Source: Balamuthia mandrillaris (taxonomy: Eukaryota > Discosea > Longamoebia > Balamuthiidae). Taken from it: 64,000 nucleotides of DNA. The notes under the pieces were generated by a model. That model made no database searches. It was given only the letters and a program-made list of their open reading frames with translations, and was not told where the DNA came from. This document shows, piece after piece, positions 11,701 to 22,600 of this stretch. Location of the stretch: assembly GCA_031835245.1 (NCBI GenBank), contig JAVKOQ010000122.1, forward strand, positions 55,001-119,000, given 5' to 3'. Within the stretch, counting starts at the first letter, position 1. Every line of letters starts with the position of its first letter. Position numbers and translations under genes: made by a program.

Positions 11701-13018
11701 AAGGCTCCGTTTGTTGCCTCTGAGCCTAACAAAAGAGCTGCATAGTAGTCGAGCATTGGCATATCTTCTGTTTGCTGCACTGCATCTTCTTCTTGATCCT
11801 CTTCTTTATTTTCATGTTCGTCACTGCTAGCTTCTTCACCTCTTTCGTCTGCTTTATCCCTTTCCTCTTCTTCTCCGTGTTCCTCTTTTTCTTTGTCTTT
11901 ATGGCGAGAAGTATCCTTTCGCCGCTCCGTTGCTTCAAAACCATACAACAAACGTTCCAACGCTGCGTCTGTGATCGTCATCGATGATCCCTGTCTCACT
12001 CTCCCTTCTTCGTCTTCCTCTTCTTCTGCTTCCTCTTCTAGCATGATGGAGCTTTCCGCACGAATGGCGGCAGGGCAGAGCTCCTCTTCTTGAACCCATT
12101 TGGCGCCGGTAACGCACGTCTCGTTGTATGGATGGATATAATAGCCACGCTCTCCCACCAGAGGAACATCGGAGTCTTGTTGTGGAGCCGTCGCGTTTGG
12201 TGATCTTCTGCTCTTTTTCTTTTGTTTGTGTTACAATGGAACTCATGAGACAAGAGAGTCAGGCAGAAAGAGCAGCAAGAGAAAGGAGAACAAACCAAAA
12301 GCGAAGACAAAAAAGAAGGAGGCGTTCGATGGGAGAGCAAGCGAAGCGAACGGAGGATGACCACGCCATCGCCACCGCCAATCACGCTCTCGTCCAACCA
12401 CACCAACCACGACAGCAACTATTGCGAGCGAACAAACGATGTGAGCATCTCCTGTGGGAAAGAAGGAAGGACAGCGAGGTTTACCTTCAATACGGCGCCT
12501 GGTAGAAGCAGGCCGCCAGAGACAAGATGGTTCAGCGAGGGGTGCAACAAGCACTTGCAGTGGTGCTTGCCATCACTGACGGTCACGTCGTAGGCCGCCT
12601 CTCCTTCGCCTTCTTCTTCTTCTGCTAACCCTTCCTTCGCAAGTTGCTCCCTGATCTCTTGCCTCAGACTGTGACCAATCTTTTTCTCAAAGGCTGCATC
12701 GGGCACGTCTTTATAAAAGAGGAGGTCACTGAGAGAGCAGAACGAGAAAAAAAAGAGGAAAGGGGAAGAGGGGGAGAGGGGAGGGAAAGAAGAAGAAAAA
12801 AACAAACATCGCTGAACGCGCAGCACGCAGAGAGTGGGCGCCAAATCGAACGTTCGGGAGCCGACCAACACTTGGCAAAGCAGGGGCACAGCGCCCACGG
12901 ACAAGTGACCGGTTGCAGCGTCTTCTTGCTCCTGGCTTGAGGCAGGGTCCTCCTCCATGATGACCCCATCCTCCTGCGTCAGCGGTTGCGTGTGGTAGTG
13001 CTCTTCCTCTTCCTCCAT
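8712..13018 (-). CDS. RADX: RADX-like single-stranded-DNA-binding protein (RPA-related, replication fork)
   Basis: Seven exons (13018-12808, 12708-12485, 12418-12296, 12212-11303, 11194-11003, 10913-10733, 10647-8712) encode 1258 residues. The blocks match animal RADX in order: AAYDVTVSDGKHHCKCLL and HPSLNHLVSGGLL (N-terminal RPA70-like OB), GYYIHPYNETCVTGAKW, VVRVKRKYKLHHYAKRGD, MVLWTKMCARYYSRLHVGDL with LVSRYRIKAEYP, FDYVGVIVFVGRQERTRR, SHYRWIELWDLS with KVFTTSQSFDVFANLQEG, and ERRTLIVQGFVLSVGIPLP. RADX limits RAD51 at stalled forks. This copy is longer than the animal protein (about 855 residues) because of acidic and Ser-rich insertions and an AT-hook-like RGRGRGRPPKRGRGG near residue 1010. 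Start ATG 13018 was chosen because upstream codons lie in the promoter repeat. Orthology rests on my reading of the motif order. Confidence 0.85.
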
Positions 13019-13251
13019 CTTCCTCGCTGCTACCGTTTTTATCGCGACGACACAAATTCGCCTTTTCTCACGACGACACAAAAGGGAATTTCTTCAGTGA
13101 CGACACGGAATATCGATCATCATGACGACACAAAATATTTTCGGATTTGTGACGACACGGGGGGGGGGAACGAAAGTTTCGAGACGACGTGAAATACGAT
13201 CCAAAAAAGAGAAAAATTAAAAAAACAAAGAAGAAAAGAAACCGAAAAGAG
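13019..13251. promoter_or_regulatory. Divergent promoter RADX / TAF9 with six GACGAC(AC/GT) elements
   Basis: Copies of GACGACAC lie at 13046-13053, 13072-13079, 13099-13106, 13124-13131 and 13151-13158, with a GACGACGT variant at 13183-13190. All are in the same orientation, spaced roughly 25-30 bp. They fill the gap between the two start codons and recur upstream of other genes in the window. Confidence 0.6.
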
Positions 13252-14412
13252 ATGATCAAAGAAGAGCCACCCGAGGAGGAAGAGAGCAGCATGATGCTCC
13301 TCCAGAACGGGGACGAAGGAGAAGAGAGAGGAAAGGAAATAGATGGCAAGGGGGATGGGGCGGAGAACCACACTATCAACGGGAACAACAACGACGCAAT
13401 GAGGATGAACCTGGAGGAGGAGGAAGAAGAACAAGAGGAGCAAAACACAACCACTCCTCATTCGCAAACCTTTTCCTCCGCCTCTCGTTTCTCCGAACCC
13501 ATCTCGAGCTTCGCTGCCTCCTCCTCCACCCCACCCACAAAACCCTCCTCCTCCCTCGTCACCACCACCTTTGAGCTCTACGACCCTTCTTCTTCTTCCT
13601 CTTTCTCCTCCTCCTCTTCCTCCACTTCCGCCTCCGCTTCCTCCCTCGACGCCATTCTTCGTGAGCACGAAGAAAAAAAGGACAAGGACGGCGGCGAGCA
13701 GGAGCCCTCCTCCTTCCCCTCCGAGGTGCTCTTCCTGGCCCGCCTCCTCCGCTCCATGCAGGTCCAGGACTGCGACCCGCGCGTCCTCCACCAGCTCCTC
13801 GAATTCATGCACCGCTACACCGCCGAGCTCCTCCAAGACGCTCAAACCTACGCTGAACACCGCCTTTCCTCCTCCTTCTCCTCCTCTTCTTCTTCCTCTG
13901 CTTCCTCTTCTTCCTCTGCTGCTTCTTCCTCCTCTTCCTCTTCTTCCTCTCGTGCTTCCTCCTCCTCCTCTTCCTTGGCGATAGAAGACGTGAAGATGGC
14001 CATACAGACGCGGCTGAAAGCCAACGCCTCGCCGTTCATGGCGTTTGCCACGCAGCCGCCCTCCCTGGAGTTCCTGCGGGAGCTGGCCAAGCAGACCAAC
14101 ACGCTGCGGCTGCCACCCCTGCCCAAGAAGTACGGGCTGAGGCTGCCCCCCGACCAGTTCTGCCTGAAGGAGGCCAACTACCAGGTGGAGCCCAGGAGCG
14201 GGGGCAGTCGCTCCCGAGCGTCCTTCTCGCAGCAGCTTGCTTCTGCTTCTTCTACAATTTCTCAACCACCGCTCTCGCTGGAGGTCCCTTCTTTTGCTTC
14301 TTCTGCCTCTGCCTCTTCTGCTGCTTCTTCAACGACAACAACGAGAGGAGCCAAACAGGCAGAGAAACCGATAACGATAGTGCTGAAGGACTCAAAGCAA
14401 CAACAGACATAG
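13252..14412 (+). CDS. TAF9: TFIID/SAGA subunit TAF9
   Basis: A single exon of 386 residues. ATG at 13252 (MIKEEPPEEEE) is the first ATG in frame; the frame is open further upstream only through a GTG. Residues 1-155 are acidic and Ser-rich. The TAF9 histone fold begins near 157: EVLFLARLLRSMQVQDCDPR, VLHQLLEFMHRYTAELLQDA. A run of about 35 Ser-rich residues then interrupts the loop before the last histone-fold helix, IEDVKMAIQTRLKANAS. The conserved TAF9 extension follows: PSLEFLRELAKQTNTLRLPP, LPKKYGLRLPPDQFCLKEAN. TAF9 pairs with TAF6 in TFIID and SAGA. SPT3, another SAGA subunit, lies at 52561. Confidence 0.93.
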   Translation: MIKEEPPEEEESSMMLLQNGDEGEERGKEIDGKGDGAENHTINGNNNDAMRMNLEEEEEEQEEQNTTTPHSQTFSSASRFSEPISSFAASSSTPPTKPSSSLVTTTFELYDPSSSSSFSSSSSSTSASASSLDAILREHEEKKDKDGGEQEPSSFPSEVLFLARLLRSMQVQDCDPRVLHQLLEFMHRYTAELLQDAQTYAEHRLSSSFSSSSSSSASSSSSAASSSSSSSSSRASSSSSSLAIEDVKMAIQTRLKANASPFMAFATQPPSLEFLRELAKQTNTLRLPPLPKKYGLRLPPDQFCLKEANYQVEPRSGGSRSRASFSQQLASASSTISQPPLSLEVPSFASSASASSAASSTTTTRGAKQAEKPITIVLKDSKQQQT

Positions 14413-14779
14413 CAACGCCTTGCAGTTACTGTTAGGTTGTTGAAAGCAACAAAAAAAGGAAGAAAGAAAATCCACTCTTGTCTTTTGCTTTTATCTGTTA
14501 CAGTGAAGAGAAGAGAAGAGAAGAGAAGAGAAGAGAAGAGAAGAGAAGAGAAGAGAAGAGAAGAGAAGAGAAGAGAAGAGAATGATGAAGAGAAGAGAAG
14601 AGAATGATGAAGAGAAGAGAAGAGAAGAGAACGATGAAGAGAAGAGAACGATGAAGAGAACGATGAAGAGAAGAGAAGAGAAGAGAACGATGAAGAGAAG
14701 AGAACGATGAAGAGAAGAGAACGATGAAGAGAAGAGAAGAGAAGAAAGAAACAACAAGAAAGAAAGAGAGAGAGGGAGG

Positions 14780-14814
<35 letters not shown>

Positions 14815-15231
14815 AAGAAAGAAAAAGGTCGGATAACTAATAGAACAAGATAAAAATACTATATTACTGTTTAGATAGTCGCACAAAAACATAAAAAAAT
14901 GTTGATTCTGTACCTCAAAAAAAAAAAGCATCATAACATAAACTACCTTTTGTTGCCTTGATAGGTTGATTGGAGGAAACACGGCAGCCTTCTTGTGTTA
15001 CTTTACTGCTTTTTTTTGTTCATCGTTCGCTTTGTTCATTGTTGCTTTATGGCAAAGGTGGGCGGCGCCATTCCTTCCACTGAAGAGGAGAAAGAAGGAG
15101 AAAGGAGAAAGAAGAATGAAGAACAAGAAGTAGCAATAAGGTTTTGTGAGAAAATAGAAAGCGAAGAACAATCAAAAGAGAATGAGAGGAAAAATAAGAA
15201 AGAGGAATGAGAAGAGAGAAGAAAAACAAAG
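14413..15231. repeat. GAGAA minisatellite and intergenic DNA
   Basis: Between the convergent TAF9 and PH-PH-FHA genes, 14503-14760 is a nearly pure (GAGAA)n array with interspersed GAATGATGAA/GAACGATGAA variants, followed by (GA)n at 14765-14810. The rest is AT-rich 3' flank. No gene is seen. Confidence 0.85.
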
Positions 15232-17235
15232 TCAACGGAAGACAGTACCAAGAACGTAGATTTGAGTGCGTCCCACTTTCAACAAATCGCCATGGTGAAG
15301 GATGGTGCGGTCCCTCACAACGTGGTGGTTGATCTTACTTCCTCTTTTCGAGCCCAAATCTAAAAATACCAACCTTTTGTTTTGTGTAGTTTTTGTTAGA
15401 AGAAGAAACGAAAAGATAAGCGAAAAAAGAACTAACTTGTTGTCGATGACGTCTATGCGAGCGTGTTCGCGGCTGATGCGGGTGTCATTGAGCTCAATGT
15501 CACAGGAGGAGGAACGCCCGATTACGCTCATCGACTTCTTCAACTTGAACACTTTTGGCTTCTTCTTGTTGGGAGTGTAAGCTTCCAGAAATACCCGGTC
15601 CACTGTAGGATCTATAGCACCTTTATAGGAAGGATAAAGCAAAGATGATAAAATGAGAACGAGAAAGAAGAGCACGAACGAATAACAGAAAACAAACTAG
15701 AAGAAGGGGAACAAGTCCGCGGTAAAAACATGAAACAAGAAAGACAATGAAGGAAGAATAAAAATTCTAAGGGACAGAAGAAGAGCGTGGGGGAGAAAGA
15801 GAGGGCATACTCCGTTCGTCTCTGGAACCTCCACTGTTCGATTTTAGCAGCCCTTCAGCCTCTGCCGTGTCCTTCGCTTTTCTCTTTTGGGAGGGCGGGC
15901 TCGGTTCTATATTTTTGTGTTAACCATGTTTCCTAAGACGAGAGCAAAACAAAAAGAACGTACGGAGCTTCTCATTTTTATGTTTTACAAAACTGATGCT
16001 ACGGTCGATGGCATCGATCCACTCCTCCATGGCAACCTTGTGCCTGGCTTTTAGAACGTACGTAATGATGGGCGTTATGATGCGGAAGACGTAACTCCCA
16101 TCGTCCAGAGGTTTATCGTCGTACTCTACCGTCGAGTACTTCAAGACAATTACTCTCCTTTCTACATGCTATATTATTGGATTTGGTCAAGCAACCAAGA
16201 ATGAAGATAGCTGAAACAATGAGAAATGAAAAGCGAGGAAAGCAACGTACGCCTTTATCAGGCGGATAGTAATAGAGGTATCGGGATTTAAGAATGAATC
16301 GATACTTCTTCCAGCTGTGAAAGATGTCATCGCTTTCCATGCTGAGAGTTCCCTGTTTGTCTCTGTTGGAACCAACGCTATCATCGAAGAAGCCGTTCTT
16401 TTCCAAAGCACGAATGATGTTGTGGGCCTTATGAATAGCTGCATAGTACTTTTGTCTCACTAACGGCTCCAATTCCTACTTACCAATACAAACGAAAAGA
16501 AAGGAGGATGGTTATTATCGAAATGAAGAATATAGAGTGAGCTCAAAATAACCTTGGCAGCAGCTAAACGATGGTCATACTCTTCTGGATCCATTGCTCG
16601 TTCCAAAACTTCATTAATGGCAGTGTACCACTGTTCCAATTCCTCGTCGGTCGAGGCACATAACACATAAGTCCTCCTCTTGGAGAAGATCTTAATATAG
16701 TGAGAGGAGACCGTTCTTTGCTTCTTAACCAATGCTACAGATATAACTTCCTTTTGGTGCTTGTTGAGGAGAGCCTTTTGAATAAATGTAGGCTCAATCA
16801 TGGCCAAGGCCTTGGCGTCATCTTTGTTGCTGCCGATCTTAAAACTGCTAGGGCGTGGCTTACGCAGAAGGGGAGCTAATAGTCGCTATAAAATAGTAAT
16901 TACCATGATAAGAAAGAGCTAACGCAAGAAGAAAGAAGAAGCAGCAGCAGAAGAGGAAGCACCAAAGAAGAACGAAGAACGAATAAGACAGAAGAATAAC
17001 AAGAAGAGGACATACTTTGGAGTCATCTTGATTTTTGTAGTAATAGAGGCAGTAACGGCCAGTTTTAGTGTTGCGTCTCCATGAAAACCACTTCTTCTGC
17101 CAGTCTCCCTCAACTCTCTTTTTCTGTTTGAAGAGGTATCCTTCCAGAATGCCTTCCTCGTCTTCTTGCTCGGACATGTATCCATCGTCAAACAGTGGTG
17201 CTTGTAGAACCTTTTATTTTTGAGATGAAAAAAGA

Positions 17236-17266
<31 letters not shown>

Positions 17267-17902
17267 AAGAAGAAAAGAAGAAGAAGAAGAAGAAGAAGAA
17301 GAAGAAGAAGAAGCACAAGGAGAAGAAGAAGGAGAAGGAGAAGAACAAGAACAACAAGAAGAACAAGAACAACAACAACAACAACAACAAACAACAAAGT
17401 AAATATTAACCTTCAACAAACTGTGCATGCGCTGAGAGATGGCGCTATGGCTGACACCCGCGCTGCCATTACCACTGCCATCGGCAAAGGTTGAGTCCAC
17501 CTTTTGTTCCACCAAGTCCTGGTGGTCCTTCTCTTCCTCCTTTCTCTCTTTGGAACTTTTTCTTCTGCTCCTTCTGCTCGCTGTTTTACGTTCTCTTACT
17601 CTCTTTGCTCCTTCTCCCTTTCCTTCTTCTTCTCCGTCTTCTTCTCTTTCTTCTTCTGCCTCTTGTTCTTCTTCGGAAAGGTCGTCCTCGGAGGAGGAGG
17701 CGGCCAGCCGCCAGAGCGCGTCGTCGTGGGTGATGCCGCTCCCGCCGCTCCTGTTCGTGTTGGTGCGACTGCCGCGGCTGACCGGTCCGGAGGAGGGAGA
17801 GGAGTGGAACACCTGGAGCGGCTGCGAGGGGGGAAAGGAGTCCTCCTCCTCCCTGGAGGAGGAGTCGGTGTCGAAGGGATTAAAGTACTTCTCTTCTGCC
17901 AT
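15232..17902 (-). CDS. Tandem PH-domain protein with C-terminal FHA domain
   Basis: Eight exons (17902-17411, 17210-17016, 16885-16553, 16475-16251, 16168-15964, 15906-15811, 15620-15437, 15373-15232) encode 623 residues. After an acidic disordered N-terminus (1-175), the first PH domain has EEGILEGYLFKQKKRVEGDW, QKKWFSWRRNTKTGRYCLYY and, at its end, TYVLCASTDEELEQWYTAIN. The second PH domain has FHSWKKYRFILKSRYLYYYP, LDDGSYVFRIITPI and AMEEWIDAIDRSI. A basic linker leads to an FHA domain: VIGRSSSCDIELNDTRISRE, HARIDVIDNKLVFLDLGSKR, GSKINHH. The phosphothreonine-binding Arg (GRSSS), Ser (RISREH) and Asn (SKIN) are present. This suggests membrane recruitment coupled to reading of phosphorylated partners. 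I know no named family with this architecture. Intron 1 holds a GAA/CTT tract. Confidence 0.88.
17229..17395. repeat. GAA/CTT-rich tract in PH-PH-FHA intron 1
   Basis: The plus strand reads (GAA)n grading into ACAAGAAGAACAAG and (CAA)n. It is polypyrimidine on the sense strand, in the intron just upstream of exon 2. Open frames across it on both strands are low complexity and not coding. Confidence 0.9.
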
Positions 17903-18475
17903 GTCGTTTCTGTTTTTTTTTTTTGATTTTTCTCTCTCCCTCTTTTTCTCACAAAAGTTTTTTTGTTCTTGAGAACTAAATCAAAAAAAAAAAAGAGAAG
18001 AGAAGAGAAGAGCAGGTGTTGGCTCTCTCTCTCTCTCTCCGGTCTGGTTCGCTACTTTTTTGTTTCCCGCTTCTCCCTTGGCTTTTTCTTCTTCCCCGCT
18101 GCTGGCTGCTACAAACAAAACAATTTCGAAACAATTTTTCTGTTCCACTCTATTCAATTCTATTCGATTTTTTTTATTGGAACTTAATACAAAAAGGAAA
18201 GATCAAATGAATAATTATCGTAACGCAGCACCTTTTTTTTTTTGTTCGTCACGCGCGTGGACCGTTCCCCAGCACCCCCCCTGCTACGGCGTAGTGCAAA
18301 CGCTTAATTCCGCGGCTTTTATATTTCAGTTTTCGGGGTTTGGTCTCGAAGGTTAATCCGGCAACCTCGCCAACAACAGACCAAAAACTCTCTCCTTTGG
18401 TCTGCAAGTATTTGGTTTCTCTCTCTCTGTCTCCTTTGGTCTTCTCTTACTCTCTCCCCCCCCCCATGTTCTTGT

Positions 18476-18511
<36 letters not shown>

Positions 18512-18688
18512 CTCCAGTCTTGGTTTTGAAATTCACTCTTGCTTTTTTTTTCTTTTGTTTTCCACTTTACGTTGTGTTATCCATTCATTTTACGCACGTA
18601 TTCGTTACGGTGAGTCGTTGCCGTTCCCGCGTAGCTATTTAATTTAGCTACCGTGATCCATTTCGATCCACCTACCCCGTTTGGCGTG
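17903..18688. other. Intergenic region upstream of PH-PH-FHA gene, downstream of TOP2
   Basis: It contains a (CT)n tract at 18480-18511 and a short perfect hairpin at 18631-18651 (7-bp arms GTAGCTA/TAGCTAC around TTTAATT) about 40 bp beyond the TOP2 stop. The direct repeat GATCCATTTCGATCC follows at 18655-18669. No reading frame looks coding. Confidence 0.5.
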
Positions 18689-19620
18689 TTAAGAAGAAGA
18701 ATAGAAAGAGCGAACGAGCGCTTCCAGTCGATCCAGGTCGTGGAGCCAAAGGTCCTCCGGCCTCTTCCCCTGTAGCACCCGCAACTCCTCCCGCCGCCTC
18801 TCCACTTTGGCCCTGCTCTGCTCGATCTTTTCCTGCGTCAAATTCCAAAGACTTCCCCGCAACAAATAATCGTAGCCTCTTTCGTCTCCCTCTCCTTCAC
18901 TTTCTTCTTCTTTCTCTTTCTCGTTCTCTCCCTCTTCTTTCTGTTGTCGGCTCGCAGTGGAACTCGCTGCAGAATAAATCTTGGCCAGCCCCAGTTGTTT
19001 CAGCCGTTGCAATAAGCTGCTCTTCTTTTCGTTGACCACTTTGAGCTGCCCAGAGATGACTAACTCCAAAAACTTGGCCTGATTCTCCAAAAGGATCAGC
19101 TCCTTTTGTAAACGTTCCTCCAAAAACTCTTTTCTCCGCTGGTAGAAACGATAGCGAATCGGAACAAACTCCTCGATGATGTCTAGCGTGGAGTCGTAGT
19201 GGCGGATCCTGCCGTTCCCATCAAAGAGGTGCATGTTGGAAAGGGAGAGGGAGCTGTGGAGGGAGAGTTGCCGGTCGAAGCCTACTCGTTCGGCCGTTAA
19301 CATTTGCTCTCTGTTTTATTTTGAATTGTGAGGAGTAAACAACAGCCAAAGAAAACAAGGGAAGGAAAGAAATGATAAGAGTACCTAGTCATATAAACGT
19401 GAAAATCAACGGTGTTTTCGGTGTGAAACTCTTTGAAGGACTTGATAATGGGTCGAGCGCCTTTGGTTCTCGGTTTCAACATCGCCTCTAGCGCTTCTTT
19501 GTAGGTATAAGTCCATGTTTGCGCTGGTAATTCTGAAATCCGCAAAACATTGTTGCTTAACTAAAAACACAAGTGTGGGAAATTAGAACAAGAAATATTA
19601 AAGATGGAAGAGAGAGGAGA

Positions 19621-19664
<44 letters not shown>

Positions 19665-22600
19665 AAGGAGAAGCACAGAAGAGGCAGAACCTTTTCAACT
19701 CTTCCTTTTGTGATAAACTTGTTGGAACCATAACGTTTCATAATGCCATTCCATCCGTGGAACCAGGGTTCCATTGGCTGCATTTCCTTTCCATCCAATT
19801 TGCTCTATCCCACCAAAAAAACAGTTTGTTAGCAAACGAGAAAACTAAATGCAACAGAAGGGGAAGAAGAGAGGAAGAGAGGAAGAGAAAAGATAAGGGG
19901 AGATAAAGGTGAAGACAAAGGTACTCGAATGTTTTGAATGATGTCGAGCGGGTTGTGAGGCGGAATAGTAGTGCTCCAACCGGTGCCAAGGCCAACAGTG
20001 CCATTGATGAGCACTGTAGGAATGACCGGCACGTAATAGAGGGGTTGCACGCGTTCACCGTCCTCCTCTACGTATTGCAACAAAGGGTCGTCCTCTTCAG
20101 GATAGAGAGCTCGTGCGAAGGAGGACAAACGAGTAAAGATGTAACGTGGACTGGCTGCATCCTTTCCTCCCAAAAGTCTTCACAACACAATAACACAATG
20201 GAGGGGATAACAGAATAACGAGGAGGGAGAAAGTAAGAAATACAAAGTTAGGGAGAATAAAGACACCATAATAAAAAATAGAATACAAGAAGAGGAAGAA
20301 GCCCAAGAAGAGCAGAACAAATAAAAAAAGGGAGGAGTAATCATACCTTGTACCAAACTGACCACTAGGATGAAGCAGGGGCAAGTTGTTGGAGCCAGGG
20401 AAATCTTGTGCCATGTTGATGATGGTGCCATGTAAGGAGGCCTCCCCGTGATGATAAGCTGTGTGCTCTGACACATAACCCGCCAATTGGGCCACTTTGA
20501 TCTCGTTGGTAAGCTTTCGTTTAAAGCAGGCATAAAGCACTTTACGTTGTCCAGGTTTGAGGCCATCAATAACGCTCGGAATAGCGCGAATGTTATCCGC
20601 ATGGCTAAACAGAATCAGCTCCTGTGTTTATAAAAAAAAATAAGGAACGAGAGTAGAAGAGAGAGAAACAAGGAAAGAGGAAAGAAAACCTTATTCACAA
20701 ATTCCGAAAAGGAGATATTCTTTTGAGAGTGATCCACAAACACGTCGTCTGCATCCTGGTGAGCGGTGGCATAAGTCATTAACCAGTCTTTTCTAGCTTG
20801 CACTTTTTCTTTCTTGAAGGCCATGTCCAATTGTTGTCCGTCCTCTTCTCCATCCCAACGAAAGGCAATGCGGTGCTTTTCCAAATCTTTAAAGTAGGCT
20901 TTACCTTCTTCAGTGGTGTTAGTACCTAAACCTTTGTAGTATTTGATCTTCCATTTGCCGGAAGACGAGGAATCTTTGCTTCCTTTTTTAGACCGTTTGG
21001 AATCTGTTGTGGATGCAGAATCTTCTTCTGTTCCTGCTATTTGTTCAGCCATTTCTTTCTGGGTGATAAATGAAAGAGTATCCAAAGTTAATTATATGAT
21101 AAGAAGAGGAAGAGGAAGAGAACAAGAAGAACAAGAAGAAAGAGTTACCCTCCACTGGTTATATTCTGGGATAGTGTAAAACACTTGAGTTTCTTTCTTT
21201 CCACCACCAATGCTTCTTGTCGCTTTCACGATAGGCGTCACAAACTCCTCCACAAAGTTTTGTTTCAACAAAGCCGGCCAAAAGTGATGCAAGAAGCTTA
21301 TAAAGAGACCCTTGATGTGCGAGCCATCATGGTCCTGATCCGTCATGAGCATGACTTTCCCATACCGAAGACCATGAAAAGGATTACCACCGTGTTCTGC
21401 AGCCTCGCTTTCGTCATACTTGCGGTCCAGATCAAGGCCGAGAATAGTTCGAATTTCCTGAATCTCTTTGTTTTGCAACAGTTGCGCGTGGCTTGCACAT
21501 TTAACATTCAATAGTTTTCCCTGTTATTTAAAAGATGAATCAGTAAACGACAAAGTGTTGTCAAAAAAGAAAACAACAAGAAATTGGATAATGACAACAA
21601 ACAACGATAAAGATGAAATACCTTGAGAGGGTAAACTCCATAATTGTCTCTTCCAAGAACAGAAAGCCCAGCTACTGCCAAACTCTTTGCCGAGTCGCCC
21701 TCCGTCAAAATGAGGGTGCATTGCTGCGCGTTCGGTCCTCCCGCATTGTTGGCATCGTCCAACTTTGGAATACCATGAATCCTGGTGCCTGCCTTCATTG
21801 CAGAGGGACTTGCTCGATTGAGAGCGTCCTTTTGCTTGAGCTCCGCCCAACGGGTTACCTCCTCCACGATGCGAGTGCGTTGAACTACTCTCTCCAGAAA
21901 TTCATCGGATAACTTGCATTTGGAGCCGAAACGACTGGGTTGAGTGGTCAATGTTTCTTTGGTTTGAGAGTCAAAGGAGGGATTCTCAATGAGAGCGTTG
22001 ATGAAGAGTGAAAGATGGTTGCGAACAAGAGCAGGCTGAACAATTTTGGTGAGGTCTGGATGGTCACGACGGATGGAGGCCACAATGTGCTTGGTCAGTT
22101 GGTCGAGGATGTAGGTAACGTGAGTGCCACCACGACGCGTATGGATGCTGTTGACAAAGCTTTGTTGTGTGAATTGGCCGTCAAGAGAGGGACCTACTAC
22201 GATTTGCCACCTATCATTGACCTGTTCGAACACGAAAGCTAATATTCCTGTTGTTAAACAACAAGAGGAAGAAGAGAGAGTGAGAGAGCGAGAGAACAAA
22301 CCATCTTCAACTACATCAGGATTGTGGTACAGTTGAACGTAACCCTTAAACCCGCTTGGCAATTTCTCTCCATTCAAATAGACATCCAGTCCCTCGTTGC
22401 AAGCAGCCACATCGAAAGCTCTTCTGGACATCACTCCAATGATATCTCCATCGCGCAGAGAATGCATTGAGTCTAAGCGAGACAAATCCGGTCGGAAGGT
22501 GATCTTGGTGTAGTCTCCGTGGGCTTTCTCTTCGGGGGAGAGCGGAGTGATAAGGGGCTCTTCTCGCACGCTCATGTTGTCACGCCATGTTTGTTGGAAC

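Noticed and set aside
13019-13081. Upstream extension of the RADX frame (MCRREKRRICVV-type start)
   Set aside because: It begins at a TTG codon within the promoter repeat; the ATG at 13018 gives a sensible acidic N-terminus.
13189-13251. Extension of TAF9 upstream to GTG at 13189 (MKYDPKKRK-type start)
   Set aside because: The codon is GTG, lies inside the GACGAC promoter array, and the first ATG at 13252 has the acidic start expected of this protein.
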